Source: Flavobacterium cellulosilyticum | Lineage (GTDB): Bacteria; Bacteroidota; Bacteroidia; Flavobacteriales; Flavobacteriaceae | DNA length: 64,000 bases | Assembly (NCBI RefSeq): GCF_004349355.1 | Contig: NZ_SMFK01000001.1 | Location: forward strand, 124,001-188,000 | Direction: 5' to 3' | Shown: piece after piece, positions 27,820 through 36,649 of the stretch | Position numbering within the stretch: position 1 is the first letter of the stretch | Layout: the number at the start of each line of letters is the position of its first letter | The notes under the pieces: generated by a model | Databases searched by the model: none | Seen by the model: the letters and a program-made list of their open reading frames with translations, nothing else | Told to the model about the DNA's origin: nothing | Program-made: the position numbers and the translations under genes

Positions 27820-27827
27820 TATCTTTG
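27820..27827 (+). promoter_or_regulatory. candidate -7 box for the mevalonate kinase gene
   Basis: TATCTTTG followed by CGC, immediately after the mvaD stop and about 138 bp before the next start. Exact -7 consensus. A TTG at the ideal upstream distance is not evident, so strength is uncertain. Confidence 0.5.
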
Positions 27828-27964
27828 CGCATTAAAGCATTGATGTTTTGGATTTTCAAAAAGATTAGAAATTTTTAAAATTTCACTTTTCTATACTAAA
27901 CATAAAGTAAGCAAGATTAACAAAACAGAATAATTATCAACCCCAAATTGCTAATTTAAAACAG

Positions 27965-28903
27965 ATGAAAGGACCATTATTTTACTCTAAAATACTTCTC
28001 TTTGGTGAATACGGAATTATTCGTGACTCTAAAGGATTGTCTATACCCTACAATTTTTATAATGGAGCCCTAAAAAAAGATGCACATCCATCAGTTGAAA
28101 ATTTAAAATCAAATGACAATTTAAAACGTTTTGTTTCCCATCTTGAAACTTTACAAAAGGAACAACCTGAATTAGTTCATTTTGACTTAAACGCTTTGAA
28201 AATAGATGTAGAAAGCGGAATGTACTTTGACTCAAGTATTCCACAAGGATACGGAGTAGGAAGTAGCGGCGCACTGGTTGCGGCCATATATGATAAATAT
28301 GCCCAAGACAAAATTACGGTTTTGGAGAATTTAACTCGCGAAAAACTATTGCGATTAAAAACTATTTTTGGACAAATGGAGTCATTTTTCCACGGAAAAA
28401 GTTCAGGATTGGATCCTTTAAATAGTTATTTGAGCATTCCAATCTTAATAAATTCTAAAGATGATATTGAAGCAACTGGAATTCCAACTCAAAGTTTGGA
28501 AGGAAATGGAGCAGTATTTTTGATAGATTCTGGAATTATTGGAGAAACAGCTCCAATGGTAAATATATTTATGGAGAAATTGAAAGATCAAGGTTTCCGA
28601 AGAATGCTAAAATCCCAATTTATCAAACATACTGATGCTTGTGTCGAAAACTTCTTGGGTGGTGACATGAAATCATTATTTGCCAACACTAAAAAATTAT
28701 CGAAGGTTGTTTTGAATAACTTCAAACCTATGATTCCAGAACAGTTTCATGGTATTTGGCAACAAGGCATAGACACCAATGATTATTATCTAAAATTATG
28801 TGGTTCTGGTGGTGGCGGTTATATTCTAGGTTTTACACAAAACATAGAAAAAGCAAGAATTTCATTGAAAGATTATAAGCTCGAAGTAGTTTACCAATTT
28901 TAA
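27965..28903 (+). CDS. mvk: GHMP kinase, probable mevalonate kinase
   Basis: A 312-residue GHMP kinase. The N-terminus KILLFGEYGIIRDSKGLSIP matches mevalonate kinases, the ATP loop is PQGYGVGSSGALVAAIYD (about 83-100), and motif 3 near the C-terminus reads LKLCGSGGGGYILGF. It lies between mvaD and a UbiA prenyltransferase and 1 bp from the latter, so mevalonate phosphorylation is the natural role, with phosphomevalonate kinase activity the main alternative. The protein is a little short for the family, and the segment between residues 30 and 80 is poorly conserved. Confidence 0.85.
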   Translation: MKGPLFYSKILLFGEYGIIRDSKGLSIPYNFYNGALKKDAHPSVENLKSNDNLKRFVSHLETLQKEQPELVHFDLNALKIDVESGMYFDSSIPQGYGVGSSGALVAAIYDKYAQDKITVLENLTREKLLRLKTIFGQMESFFHGKSSGLDPLNSYLSIPILINSKDDIEATGIPTQSLEGNGAVFLIDSGIIGETAPMVNIFMEKLKDQGFRRMLKSQFIKHTDACVENFLGGDMKSLFANTKKLSKVVLNNFKPMIPEQFHGIWQQGIDTNDYYLKLCGSGGGGYILGFTQNIEKARISLKDYKLEVVYQF

Positions 28904-28904
28904 A

Positions 28905-29825
28905 ATGCTAAGTAGGAAGAACAAAATAATACTGATGAAATTCGTCGGTTTGTTCTCTGTAGTTAGAGGTTATAACATTCCGATAATCATTCTAGCACAA
29001 TATCTTTCTGCCATTTTCATTCTCGCACCCGAAAAAAGAGCCTTATACATCCTACTCGATTTTGATTTATTCATCATAGTTTTAGCTTCGTCTTTAACCA
29101 TTGCTTCAGGATATATAATCAATAACTTTTACGACAAAAAGAAAGACTTAATCAATCGCCCCAATAAATCTATGCTTGATAGATTGGTCAGTCAGAAAAC
29201 AAAACTACAAGTATATTTTAGTTTGAATTTTATAGTTGTATTTCTAGCTATAATTGTATCCTGGCGTGCTTTTCTTTATTTTTCAGTCTATATTTTCTTG
29301 ATTTGGTACTATTCTCATCGAATAAAAAAATATGCGTTTATAGGTAATTTAACTGCTGCAATACTAGCTGTTTTGCCTTTTTTCGCAATTCTATTATATT
29401 ATAAAAACCTTTACGAGGTAATCTTTGGCCATGCCTCTTTTTTATTTTTATTACTATTGATTCGGGAAATGATAAAAGATTTGGAAAATATTAGAGGTGA
29501 CTTAGCTAACGATTATAAAACGATTCCTATTCTTTTTGGAGAATCCGTTTCAAAAAAAATAATTACTTTCTTGACAATCGCAACAATAATTCCAGTTTAT
29601 GTTTTAATAGATATATTCGACGTGGGTTATATGGATATTTATTTTTATTGTTGCTTAATTATAATGACTTTTTTCTTACTTTCCCTTTGGAAATCCAACT
29701 CCAAAGAACAATATCTTTTACTTCACAATGTTTTGAAATTTTTAATTGTAGCTGGTGTTTTTAGCATCATTCTCATTAATCCGAGTGTACTGTGGCATGG
29801 TGAGAAATTATTGCGTTCGATATAA
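28905..29825 (+). CDS. UbiA-family prenyltransferase, probable geranylgeranylglycerol-phosphate geranylgeranyltransferase
   Basis: A 306-residue integral membrane protein with about eight or nine hydrophobic segments. The two Asp-rich motifs of UbiA enzymes are present: INNFYDKKKDLINRP (about 67-81) and REMIKDLENIRGDLANDYKT (about 187-206). Flavobacterial relatives are commonly named geranylgeranylglycerol-phosphate synthases, but the prenyl acceptor cannot be read from sequence, and a quinone-type acceptor remains possible. The position, 1 bp after the mevalonate kinase-like gene, ties it to isoprenoid use. Confidence 0.82.
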   Translation: MLSRKNKIILMKFVGLFSVVRGYNIPIIILAQYLSAIFILAPEKRALYILLDFDLFIIVLASSLTIASGYIINNFYDKKKDLINRPNKSMLDRLVSQKTKLQVYFSLNFIVVFLAIIVSWRAFLYFSVYIFLIWYYSHRIKKYAFIGNLTAAILAVLPFFAILLYYKNLYEVIFGHASFLFLLLLIREMIKDLENIRGDLANDYKTIPILFGESVSKKIITFLTIATIIPVYVLIDIFDVGYMDIYFYCCLIIMTFFLLSLWKSNSKEQYLLLHNVLKFLIVAGVFSIILINPSVLWHGEKLLRSI

Positions 29826-29935
29826 TTAATGCATTAGAAAACTATATTTAAACTAAACATCCTATTGTTTTGACCATATGGTGTATTCATTCCCTCGTTT
29901 TTTTTTTATATTTTTACATTACTTAAATATACAAA

Positions 29936-30751
29936 ATGCAAACCATCGTATACGAAGGAATTAAAAAGACAGCTGAATCTACAACCATAATCAATGATTT
30001 TTTAGTTGTCGAAGCTCCTTTGGAAATCAACGTAAACGGCAATCCTTTTACCGTCGTGATGCGAACGCCTGGTGACGACTTGGAATTAGTACGAGGTCTT
30101 CTCTATTCAGAAGATATTTATAGAGGCATTGAAAATCTAGTTTTGACTGTTTTAGAAAATTCCGTAACTAATTTTACCAGAATAAATGCAACGATTCCTA
30201 AAGATAAATTAGGAAAAGGATATTTAAACAAAAGGTCTTTATTATCCGTTTCATCCTGTGGAATTTGTGGCAAACAAAGTTTAGACGATTTTGAAAGACC
30301 TAATACTAAACTTGCCAACCAACCAAAAATAAATCTAGACCGATTATCCGAACTATTTTCGACCATGCGATTGCACCAACATACTTTTAGTTTAACAGGA
30401 GGCTCACATGCAGCAATATTATTTAGTGATAAATATGAATTTCTTACTTTAAAAGAAGACATTGGAAGACACAATGCAGTCGATAAATGTGTGGGTGAAT
30501 TATTGAATTCCAATAAATTAAAATCAGCGGCTTTTATGTTAGTTAGCGGTAGGGTTTCTTATGAAATTATTACCAAAGCATTTCTAGCAAAAATAAGCAC
30601 TATTGTTGCTGTTTCTGCTTGCTCTTCTTTAGCTGTTGATTATGCCAAAGAATTTGGAATTTGTCTCATTGGATTTTCAAGAGATAACAATGCTACTGTC
30701 TATTCTAACCCTTCGGGATGTATAGAATCGACATTAAAAAACTTAAAATAG
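29936..30751 (+). CDS. fdhD: formate dehydrogenase accessory sulfurtransferase FdhD
   Basis: A 271-residue cytoplasmic protein. FdhD delivers sulphur to the molybdenum cofactor of formate dehydrogenase-type enzymes. The conserved cysteine pair is SSCGICGK (C108 and C111), with MRTPGDDLELVRGLLYSE, LTGGSHAAILF and LKEDIGRHNAVDK following as expected. It is 7 bp upstream of the molybdoenzyme gene it probably serves. A 110-bp gap with a long T tract separates it from the prenyltransferase gene. Confidence 0.95.
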   Translation: MQTIVYEGIKKTAESTTIINDFLVVEAPLEINVNGNPFTVVMRTPGDDLELVRGLLYSEDIYRGIENLVLTVLENSVTNFTRINATIPKDKLGKGYLNKRSLLSVSSCGICGKQSLDDFERPNTKLANQPKINLDRLSELFSTMRLHQHTFSLTGGSHAAILFSDKYEFLTLKEDIGRHNAVDKCVGELLNSNKLKSAAFMLVSGRVSYEIITKAFLAKISTIVAVSACSSLAVDYAKEFGICLIGFSRDNNATVYSNPSGCIESTLKNLK

Positions 30752-30758
30752 TTTCACA

Positions 30759-33053
30759 ATGACAAAAAAAACAATAGCACAACCTCCAGTGAAATTCACT
30801 GGAATAAAGGAAATTAAAATGCCAACATCGGCAGTAGGATTCAAGGCTATCAAGTCAGCATTGACCCATATTACAGATGAAGTAGGGATAATGAAGGGGA
30901 TTGGATTATTGGCCAAATTGAACCAGAAAGATGGTTTTGACTGTCCCGGATGTGCATGGCCTGATCCAGATGAAAAAAGAGCTTTTTTGGCCGAATATTG
31001 TGAAAATGGCGCCAAAGCTGTAGCAGAAGAAGCCACAAAAAACAGGGTTTCTCCTCTATTTTTTGCGACACATAGCATAGCAGAATTAGGACTACTATCC
31101 GATTTTGAACTTGGAAAAAAAGGTCGTGTTACCCAACCCATGTACCTGCCCGAAGGCGCCACACATTATCAACCGATTGAATGGGATGCAGCTTTTCAAA
31201 TCATTAGCAATAATCTAAAAAAATTACAATCTCCCGACGAAGCTATTTTTTATACTTCGGGTCGTACCAGTAACGAAGCAGCTTATTTGTACCAATTATT
31301 TGTTCGCCAATTTGGGACCAATAATTTGCCTGATTGTTCCAACATGTGTCATGAATCCAGTGGTGCCGCCTTATCCGAAACACTTGGAATTGGTAAAGGA
31401 TCTGTAACTTTAGATGATTTCAAATATGCTGAAGTTGTCATTGTCATAGGTCAAAACCCCGGTACGAATCATCCTAGAATGCTTACGGCTTTAGGCGAAA
31501 CCAAAAAACATGGTGGTAAAATAATCAGTATCAACCCCTTGCCTGAAGTGGGATTGAAAAATTTCATTGAGCCTCAAAATCCACTAAAATGGTTGGGAGA
31601 CGGAATGGATTTATCCGACTTATTTCTTCAAGTAAAAATCAACGGAGATGTGGCTTTGCTGAAAGCGATTCTGATTTTATTAAACCAAAAAGAAATGAAT
31701 AATCCAGGAACTGTTTTCGACACCGATTTTATCCAAAAACAAACCCAAGGTTACGAAGATTTTATCGGTGATTTAGAAACATATAACTTTGATGATTTAG
31801 TAAATCAAACCGGAATTTCACTTTCTGAAATCGCAGCTGCAGTGGAAATTTTGGCAAACAATAAGAAAATCATTGTTTGTTGGGCAATGGGACTTACTCA
31901 ACATAAAAACGCAGTAGACAACATTCGCGAAGTAGTGAATCTATTACTACTCAAAGGTAGTATTGGCAAACAAGGAGCAGGAACCTGTCCTGTTCGTGGT
32001 CATTCGAACGTGCAAGGAGATAGAACTATGGGGATTTGGGAAAGACCTGAAGAAGATTTTTTGAATGCTCTAGATGCTCATTTTAATTTCAAATCTCCAA
32101 GAAAAAATGGTTACGATGTGGTCGAATCTATTGAAGCAATGTACGAAAAAAAGGCTCATTTTTTCCTGGGAATGGGTGGAAATTTCAATTCGGCAACTCC
32201 AGATACAGAAGTGACTGCCAAGGCTTTACGCAACTGTGAGTTGACAGTACATATTTCGACAAAAATAAATCGAAGCCACCTCATTCACGGCAAAGAAGCT
32301 TTGATTTTACCTTGCTTAGGACGCACCGAAAAAGACATTCAAGCCAGTGGCGAACAATTTGTAAGCGTCGAAAATTCGATGGGAGTTATTTCGAAATCAG
32401 TGGGACATCTCGAACCTTTGTCGGAGTATTTAAAAAGCGAAACCGCAATTGTAGCAGGTATTGCCAATGCTACTTTAGAAAACACCACTGTAAACTGGAC
32501 GGCAATGGCAGGAAATTATGACTTAATTCGTGATGCGATTGAGGCTACTATTCCAGGTTTTGAACAATTTAATGAGCGAATTCGAATTTTGGGTGGGTTT
32601 TATTTGCCTAATAGTTCACGTGAAAATGATTTTAGCGTAACCTATACCGGAAAGGCTAATTTCACCATCAACCAAGTCTCGGATATCGTATTGAAAAAAG
32701 ACCAATACCTTATGATGACCATTCGTACCCATGATCAATTCAACACAACAATTTATGGATTAAACGACCGCTACCGCGGGATTCTCAATGAAAGACGGGT
32801 AATTTTTATGAATAGTGAAGACATTAAAGAAGCCGGATTGCAACACAACGACTTGGTCGATTTAGTCAGTCATTTTGAAGGTCAAGAACGCCGAGCGGAA
32901 CAATTTTTAGTCATTCCTTATAGCATTCCACGTCAATGTACGGCAACTTATTTTCCAGAAACCAATGTCTTAGTGCCTTTGAAATCAACAGCTAGAATTA
33001 GCAACACACCTACCTCAAAAACGGTGGTAATATCCATTCATAAAAGGGAATAG
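30759..33053 (+). CDS. FdhF/YdeP-family molybdopterin oxidoreductase
   Basis: A 764-residue molybdopterin enzyme of the YdeP type. The N-terminal region has FDCPGCAWPDPDEKRAF (about 65-81), the cofactor region has YTSGRTSNEAAYLYQLFVRQ and CSNMCHESSGAALSETLGIG (about 198-217), and further typical parts are GQNPGTNHPRML, GTCPVRGHSNVQGDRTMG and a C-terminal molydopterin dinucleotide-binding domain (TIRTHDQFNTTIYGLNDRYRG). Substrate of YdeP proteins is not settled (E. coli YdeP is linked to acid resistance), so true formate dehydrogenase activity should not be assumed. It forms a two-gene operon with fdhD. Confidence 0.9.
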   Translation: MTKKTIAQPPVKFTGIKEIKMPTSAVGFKAIKSALTHITDEVGIMKGIGLLAKLNQKDGFDCPGCAWPDPDEKRAFLAEYCENGAKAVAEEATKNRVSPLFFATHSIAELGLLSDFELGKKGRVTQPMYLPEGATHYQPIEWDAAFQIISNNLKKLQSPDEAIFYTSGRTSNEAAYLYQLFVRQFGTNNLPDCSNMCHESSGAALSETLGIGKGSVTLDDFKYAEVVIVIGQNPGTNHPRMLTALGETKKHGGKIISINPLPEVGLKNFIEPQNPLKWLGDGMDLSDLFLQVKINGDVALLKAILILLNQKEMNNPGTVFDTDFIQKQTQGYEDFIGDLETYNFDDLVNQTGISLSEIAAAVEILANNKKIIVCWAMGLTQHKNAVDNIREVVNLLLLKGSIGKQGAGTCPVRGHSNVQGDRTMGIWERPEEDFLNALDAHFNFKSPRKNGYDVVESIEAMYEKKAHFFLGMGGNFNSATPDTEVTAKALRNCELTVHISTKINRSHLIHGKEALILPCLGRTEKDIQASGEQFVSVENSMGVISKSVGHLEPLSEYLKSETAIVAGIANATLENTTVNWTAMAGNYDLIRDAIEATIPGFEQFNERIRILGGFYLPNSSRENDFSVTYTGKANFTINQVSDIVLKKDQYLMMTIRTHDQFNTTIYGLNDRYRGILNERRVIFMNSEDIKEAGLQHNDLVDLVSHFEGQERRAEQFLVIPYSIPRQCTATYFPETNVLVPLKSTARISNTPTSKTVVISIHKRE

Positions 33054-33104
33054 TTTCAAGCCAGCTTCTATTTTACATTACCTAAGAAAGTTAGTAAAGA
33101 ATTT

Positions 33105-33141
33105 CACCAATATCACAAATTAAAAATCTGTGACATTGGTG
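33105..33141. terminator. stem-loop between the molybdoenzyme and VOC genes
   Basis: CACCAATATCACA and TGTGACATTGGTG pair at 12 of 13 positions with an 11-nt loop. It lies between convergent genes and may serve both, though T tracts are short. Confidence 0.6.
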
Positions 33142-33188
33142 GTCAATAAATAATTAGGTAAATCCTTGAGGTATTAATAATAAAGTTG

Positions 33189-33629
33189 TTACACTTCTTT
33201 ATTATAATTTGGATCAAAATCCACCATCCATTGAATTCCAAATTTATCTTGGAATAAGCCAAAATAAGATCCCCATGGACTTTCTGCAATGGGCACTTCT
33301 ATTTTCCCACCTACTGTAAGACCATTAAAAATTTGGTCGGCTTCGTCGCGACTTTGAGCATTTATTGAAAGAGAATAACGATTGCCTTCGATCATTTTAT
33401 GCCCTTGACTTTCTAGGAAATCGGTTGCCATAAGCACATTCTCTTTGCCAATTGGCAAAGCTATATGCATAATTTTATTGGCTTCTTTATCTGACAAAGG
33501 CGCTTCGGGATTTGGCATGTCTTTGAATCGAACGATCATTGCAAATTCACCACCAAATACTGATTTGTAAAAAGTAAATGCTTCTTCGGAATTTCCGTTG
33601 AAGTTGATATAAGGATTTATAATTGCCAT
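33189..33629 (-). CDS. VOC-fold (PhnB-like) protein
   Basis: A 146-residue small protein. It begins with the PhnB-like strand INPYINFNGNSEEAFTFYKSVFGGEF and ends with SPWGSYFGLFQDKFGIQWMVDFD, typical of the vicinal oxygen chelate superfamily. The exact reaction is unknown, and members include glyoxalase- and bleomycin-resistance-type proteins. It follows a second VOC gene by 11 bp on the same strand, so the pair is probably one transcript. Confidence 0.85.
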   Translation of the reverse strand: MAIINPYINFNGNSEEAFTFYKSVFGGEFAMIVRFKDMPNPEAPLSDKEANKIMHIALPIGKENVLMATDFLESQGHKMIEGNRYSLSINAQSRDEADQIFNGLTVGGKIEVPIAESPWGSYFGLFQDKFGIQWMVDFDPNYNKEV

Positions 33630-33640
33630 GATGTACTAGT

Positions 33641-34063
33641 TTAAGAATTAATTAATTTTTCGATATCAAATTTTGTCATTTGCATAAAAGCATACATGGC
33701 TCTTGGTGCTTTTTCAGGGTCGTTCATCAATTTACCTAAAATTGAAGGTACAATTTGCCAAGAAACACCAAACTTATCGTCAAGCCAACCGCATTTATTG
33801 TACTTTCCTCCAGCTCCCAATTTCTCCCAATAATGGTCGATTTCTTCTTGAGTTTCGCAAGTTATGACATAGGAATTGGCGGGTGAAAATTGATATTCAG
33901 GACCTCCATTTAAGGCCATAAATTTAGTTTCATTAAGTTCAAAAATCACAACCATAGGATTTTCTGAAACTATTTTAGAGTTTTTGAAAATGGAACAATA
34001 ATGATCTGCTGCTGCTTTTGCTTGGCCGTCGAACCATAAGCATGGAAAAAGTTGATTTGCCAT
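33641..34063 (-). CDS. VOC-fold protein of the 3-demethylubiquinone-methyltransferase-like (PF06983) type
   Basis: A 140-residue protein starting LFPCLWFDGQAKAAADHYCSIFKNSKIV and containing FMALNGGPEYQFSPANSY and CGWLDDKFGVSWQIVP, all hallmarks of the PF06983 group. Despite the domain name, these are not proven methyltransferases. It is the upstream member of the two-gene VOC pair and is only distantly similar to its partner. Confidence 0.87.
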   Translation of the reverse strand: MANQLFPCLWFDGQAKAAADHYCSIFKNSKIVSENPMVVIFELNETKFMALNGGPEYQFSPANSYVITCETQEEIDHYWEKLGAGGKYNKCGWLDDKFGVSWQIVPSILGKLMNDPEKAPRAMYAFMQMTKFDIEKLINS

Positions 34064-34289
34064 ATTTAATTTTTTTAATTTGTTTTATTTTCTTTAGCAC
34101 CTTAACTCTAATGATTTACATTTTGCATAAACATCATCAAATTTCGTAACATCTTTTGAACAAACATAATTATTTTTCAGGAAAACTATAACAATTAAAT
34201 GTTATTATTTCATAAGGATTTAAGCTTTAGTACACTATAACATCCTGCATTTCAATAAGGTAAATAAATTCAATGATTTTATATAACTC

Positions 34290-34446
34290 CATAGCCCTGA
34301 CAGCAGTGGAAAGCCTTTGCTGTGTGAAAACTACTTTTTTCTGGTGGTGGCAGAGCGACCATCGGAAGCTCCTGCCAGCACCTAGAAAAAGAGTTTGAAG
34401 CCAGTGAAGCTTGGAACGAATGGCAGGAATAGCTTCTAGAAAAAAG
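34290..34446. ncRNA. structured, GC-richer intergenic island (candidate RNA or dispersed repeat)
   Basis: Within a 484-bp gap, 34290-34446 stands out by base composition and pairing. ACAGCA/TGCTGT (34300-34305/34318-34323) form a small hairpin. CTGGTGGTGGCAG (34341-34353) pairs with CTGCCAGCACCTAG (34372-34385) almost fully, extended by T/A tracts. CCTGCCA and GAAGCT (34365-34377) can instead pair with TGGCAGG and AGCTTC (34421-34436). CTTTTTTCT (34334-34342) pairs perfectly with AGAAAAAAG (34438-34446). The second and third stems exclude each other. No ORF is present. I recall similar islands in other Flavobacterium genomes but cannot verify this here. The strand is undetermined. Confidence 0.5.
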
Positions 34447-34542
34447 AATTTTGAAAATTACATTCTTTAAGTACTTAATAATTAAGACTTAATCCTTAGC
34501 ACTTAATGACTATCAATTGGTCAAAGGCAAGGATATAAATAC

Positions 34543-34550
34543 TATCTTTG
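34543..34550 (+). promoter_or_regulatory. -7 box for rluB
   Basis: TATCTTTG followed by C, with a TTG at 34517-34519 (23-bp spacer, slightly long). It lies 18 bp before the ATG at 34569 and overlaps an upstream TTG codon that might otherwise be taken as the start. Confidence 0.65.
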
Positions 34551-34568
34551 CAAAAATTAAGAATAATT

Positions 34569-35477
34569 ATGAATGACAAGCAAGGCAGTAATAGAGGCGG
34601 AAGCGCTAGATCAGGTGGATCTAGAACAAACTCTAATAAGTCAAAACCTGCGATGGCCAAAAGGGCTCAAGGTCCTAAGAAAGCCAAAATAAACACCAAA
34701 GCTGCAGAAGTTGCGAGCGATAAAGTAGAGAAAAAACCGAATCAAGCGCCTAAAAGACCTAAGGTTAAAGACGAAATTCGATTGAATAAATACATTGCCA
34801 ATTCAGGAGCATGTTCCCGTCGCGATGCCGATATTTATATCCAATCTGGAACTGTTAAGGTAAACGGAATTCCTGTTACTGAAATGGGATACATGGTTAA
34901 ACCTGGAGATGTAGTGAATTTTGACGGTGCGACTTTGACACCTGAGAAAAAAGTGTACATCTTGCTGAACAAGCCTAAAAACTTTACAACCGCTCTTGAC
35001 GAAGGTCAAGAATATCGTAATGTGTTGGAATTGGTCAAAGGTTCGACTACAGCCAAAATTGGAGCTATTGGAAGAATGGATAAAAATACGACTGGTTTAT
35101 TGCTGTTTACAAACGATACCGATATGATTCGTAAGTTTACTTTGCCAACTAACAAATCATCAAAAATATATCAAGTTTCGTTAGATAAAAACTTAAAATT
35201 TGAGGATTTAGAAAAAATAAATAAAGGCCTAGTTCTTGACGGACACCGCGTTTTTGTTGAAGATGTGAGTTACATTGAGGGTGAATCGAAAAGCGAAATT
35301 GGCTTGAAATTAAGATCTGCGAATGTAAAAGTAGTACGCGCAATTTTCGAAAGTTTTAGTTATGATGTTTTGAGAATTGACCGAGTTGCTTTTGCTGGTT
35401 TGACAAAGAAAAACTTACCTCGTGGTAACTGGAGATTATTGACAGAACAAGAAATCATCAATTTGAAGAACGTATAA
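34569..35477 (+). CDS. rluB: RluB/RsuA-family ribosomal RNA pseudouridine synthase
   Basis: Isomerises a uridine of 23S rRNA (or 16S rRNA) to pseudouridine. The 302-residue product has a basic, disordered N-terminus of about 65 residues rich in Lys, Arg, Gly and Ser, an S4 RNA-binding domain (IRLNKYIANSGACSRRDAD, 70-88), and the synthase domain with GAIGRMDKNTTGLLLFTND, where D171 is the catalytic Asp. The start at 34569 is preferred because the -7 box covers any earlier candidate. RluB specificity is by resemblance and RsuA/RluE-type targets remain possible. It has its own promoter and terminator. Confidence 0.92.
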   Translation: MNDKQGSNRGGSARSGGSRTNSNKSKPAMAKRAQGPKKAKINTKAAEVASDKVEKKPNQAPKRPKVKDEIRLNKYIANSGACSRRDADIYIQSGTVKVNGIPVTEMGYMVKPGDVVNFDGATLTPEKKVYILLNKPKNFTTALDEGQEYRNVLELVKGSTTAKIGAIGRMDKNTTGLLLFTNDTDMIRKFTLPTNKSSKIYQVSLDKNLKFEDLEKINKGLVLDGHRVFVEDVSYIEGESKSEIGLKLRSANVKVVRAIFESFSYDVLRIDRVAFAGLTKKNLPRGNWRLLTEQEIINLKNV

Positions 35478-35498
35478 GTTAAAATAATTTCAACTATT

Positions 35499-35534
35499 AA
35501 ATCTCCTGCTTTATGTATTTAAAGCAGGAGATTT
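35499..35534 (+). terminator. terminator after rluB
   Basis: Perfect 15-bp stem (AAATCTCCTGCTTTA and complement) with a 6-nt loop, continuing into a run of T. Classic rho-independent form. Confidence 0.92.
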
Positions 35535-35617
35535 TTTTTATAATAAACTCGATAAATTGATTCATAAATGTATTTTTAACATCCTAATGATTTATTTTTC
35601 GATAATATTAATAAAAA

Positions 35618-36594
35618 ATAAAAAGAATAACTGCTGTTTTTATAGTAATCGCTGTGTCTTTTCTATTCGTTAAATGCAAAGTACAAGAGAACAAACAAGA
35701 CTTTAATACCTTAGCAAATAGTTATTTTGACGATAAAAATGCTTTAAATCCATTAGAAGCTACCCAATATGGACAAAATAAGTATAATGATCAAATACAA
35801 TTGGAGATCAACGATGCATATAGGAAAAAACAAGCCGCTTTTTTTGATAAATATGAATTCGCATTGTCAACAACAGATGAAAAACAATTATCCTTTGAAG
35901 AAAAAAACAGTTACGAAAATATATGCTGGAAAGTTGAAATTGAGAAAGAGTTACTAAAATACCCTACCAATCTAATGCCTATTTCTCAATTTAATGGAAC
36001 ATATTTAGAGATGGGAAGATTTGCTGGTGGTGAAAGTTGACAACCTTTTAAATCTGAAAAGGACTATACAAATTTTCTAAAAAGATTGGACATCATTTTC
36101 AAGTTTCTATACAACAAGAATGTACTACTTTACCCAATTTCAGAAAATTTAATTGGCTGAGCGCCTATGGTGAAGGTTGGGCTTTGTACTCTGAAAGTTT
36201 AGGAAAAGAATTAGGAATGTATCAAGATCCCTACCAATATTTAGGAATGCTTGACGGTGAAATGCATAGAGCCATTCGATTAGTTGTGGATACTGGTATT
36301 CATAGCAAACACTGGACAAGAGAACAAGCGATTCAATATTCCTTAGCCAATGAAGCTAGAAGCAAGGATGTTATCATTCCCGAAATCGAACGTTATATGG
36401 CGCGGCCAGGACAAGCATTGTCCTATAAAATTGGACAGCTGAAAATTTTGGAATTAAGACATAAAGCAAAAACTGCAATGGGGGCAAAATTTTATATCAA
36501 GAAATTCCACAAAAAAGTATTAGAATCTGGTGTAATGCATCTTGTCTTATTAGAAAAGAAAATTAACCTTTGGATAGCTGAATCAAAGCAATAA
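35618..36594 (+). pseudogene. DUF885 (M32-like metallohydrolase family) lipoprotein, broken
   Basis: Parts of a DUF885 protein survive in two frames. The 5' part reads from an ATA at 35618 (ATAAAAAGAATAACTGC) through a signal-like stretch ITAVFIVIAVSFLFVKC, so the start codon seems lost. It runs to an in-frame TGA at 36038-36040, after which KSEKDYTNFLKRL still continues in frame. At about 36085 the sequence jumps, in another frame, to GHHFQVSIQQE and AYGEGWALYSESLGKELGMY and runs to the stop at 36594. Family members are about 550-600 residues, so some 250 codons, including the HEAxP half of the metal-binding HEAxPGHH motif, are deleted. Not functional. Confidence 0.9.
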
Positions 36595-36595
36595 A

Positions 36596-36622
36596 AAAAG
36601 CTGCAAGAACACTGCAGCTTTT
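36596..36622. terminator. terminator for hemD (and the pseudogene)
   Basis: AAAAGCTGCA and TGCAGCTTTT form a perfect 10-bp stem with 7-nt loop. On the minus strand it is followed by a run of T, placed 27 bp after the hemD stop. Confidence 0.85.
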
Positions 36623-36649
36623 ATATATTTATTTAAAAGCAATTTCTGT

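Noticed and set aside
30118-30513. 131-codon antisense ORF within fdhD
   Set aside because: Opposite strand of a well-supported gene, no recognisable domain or promoter.
34290-34446. tRNA or tmRNA gene
   Set aside because: No acceptor/T-arm pattern (GGTTCnAnnCC), no CCA end and no tag-peptide frame.
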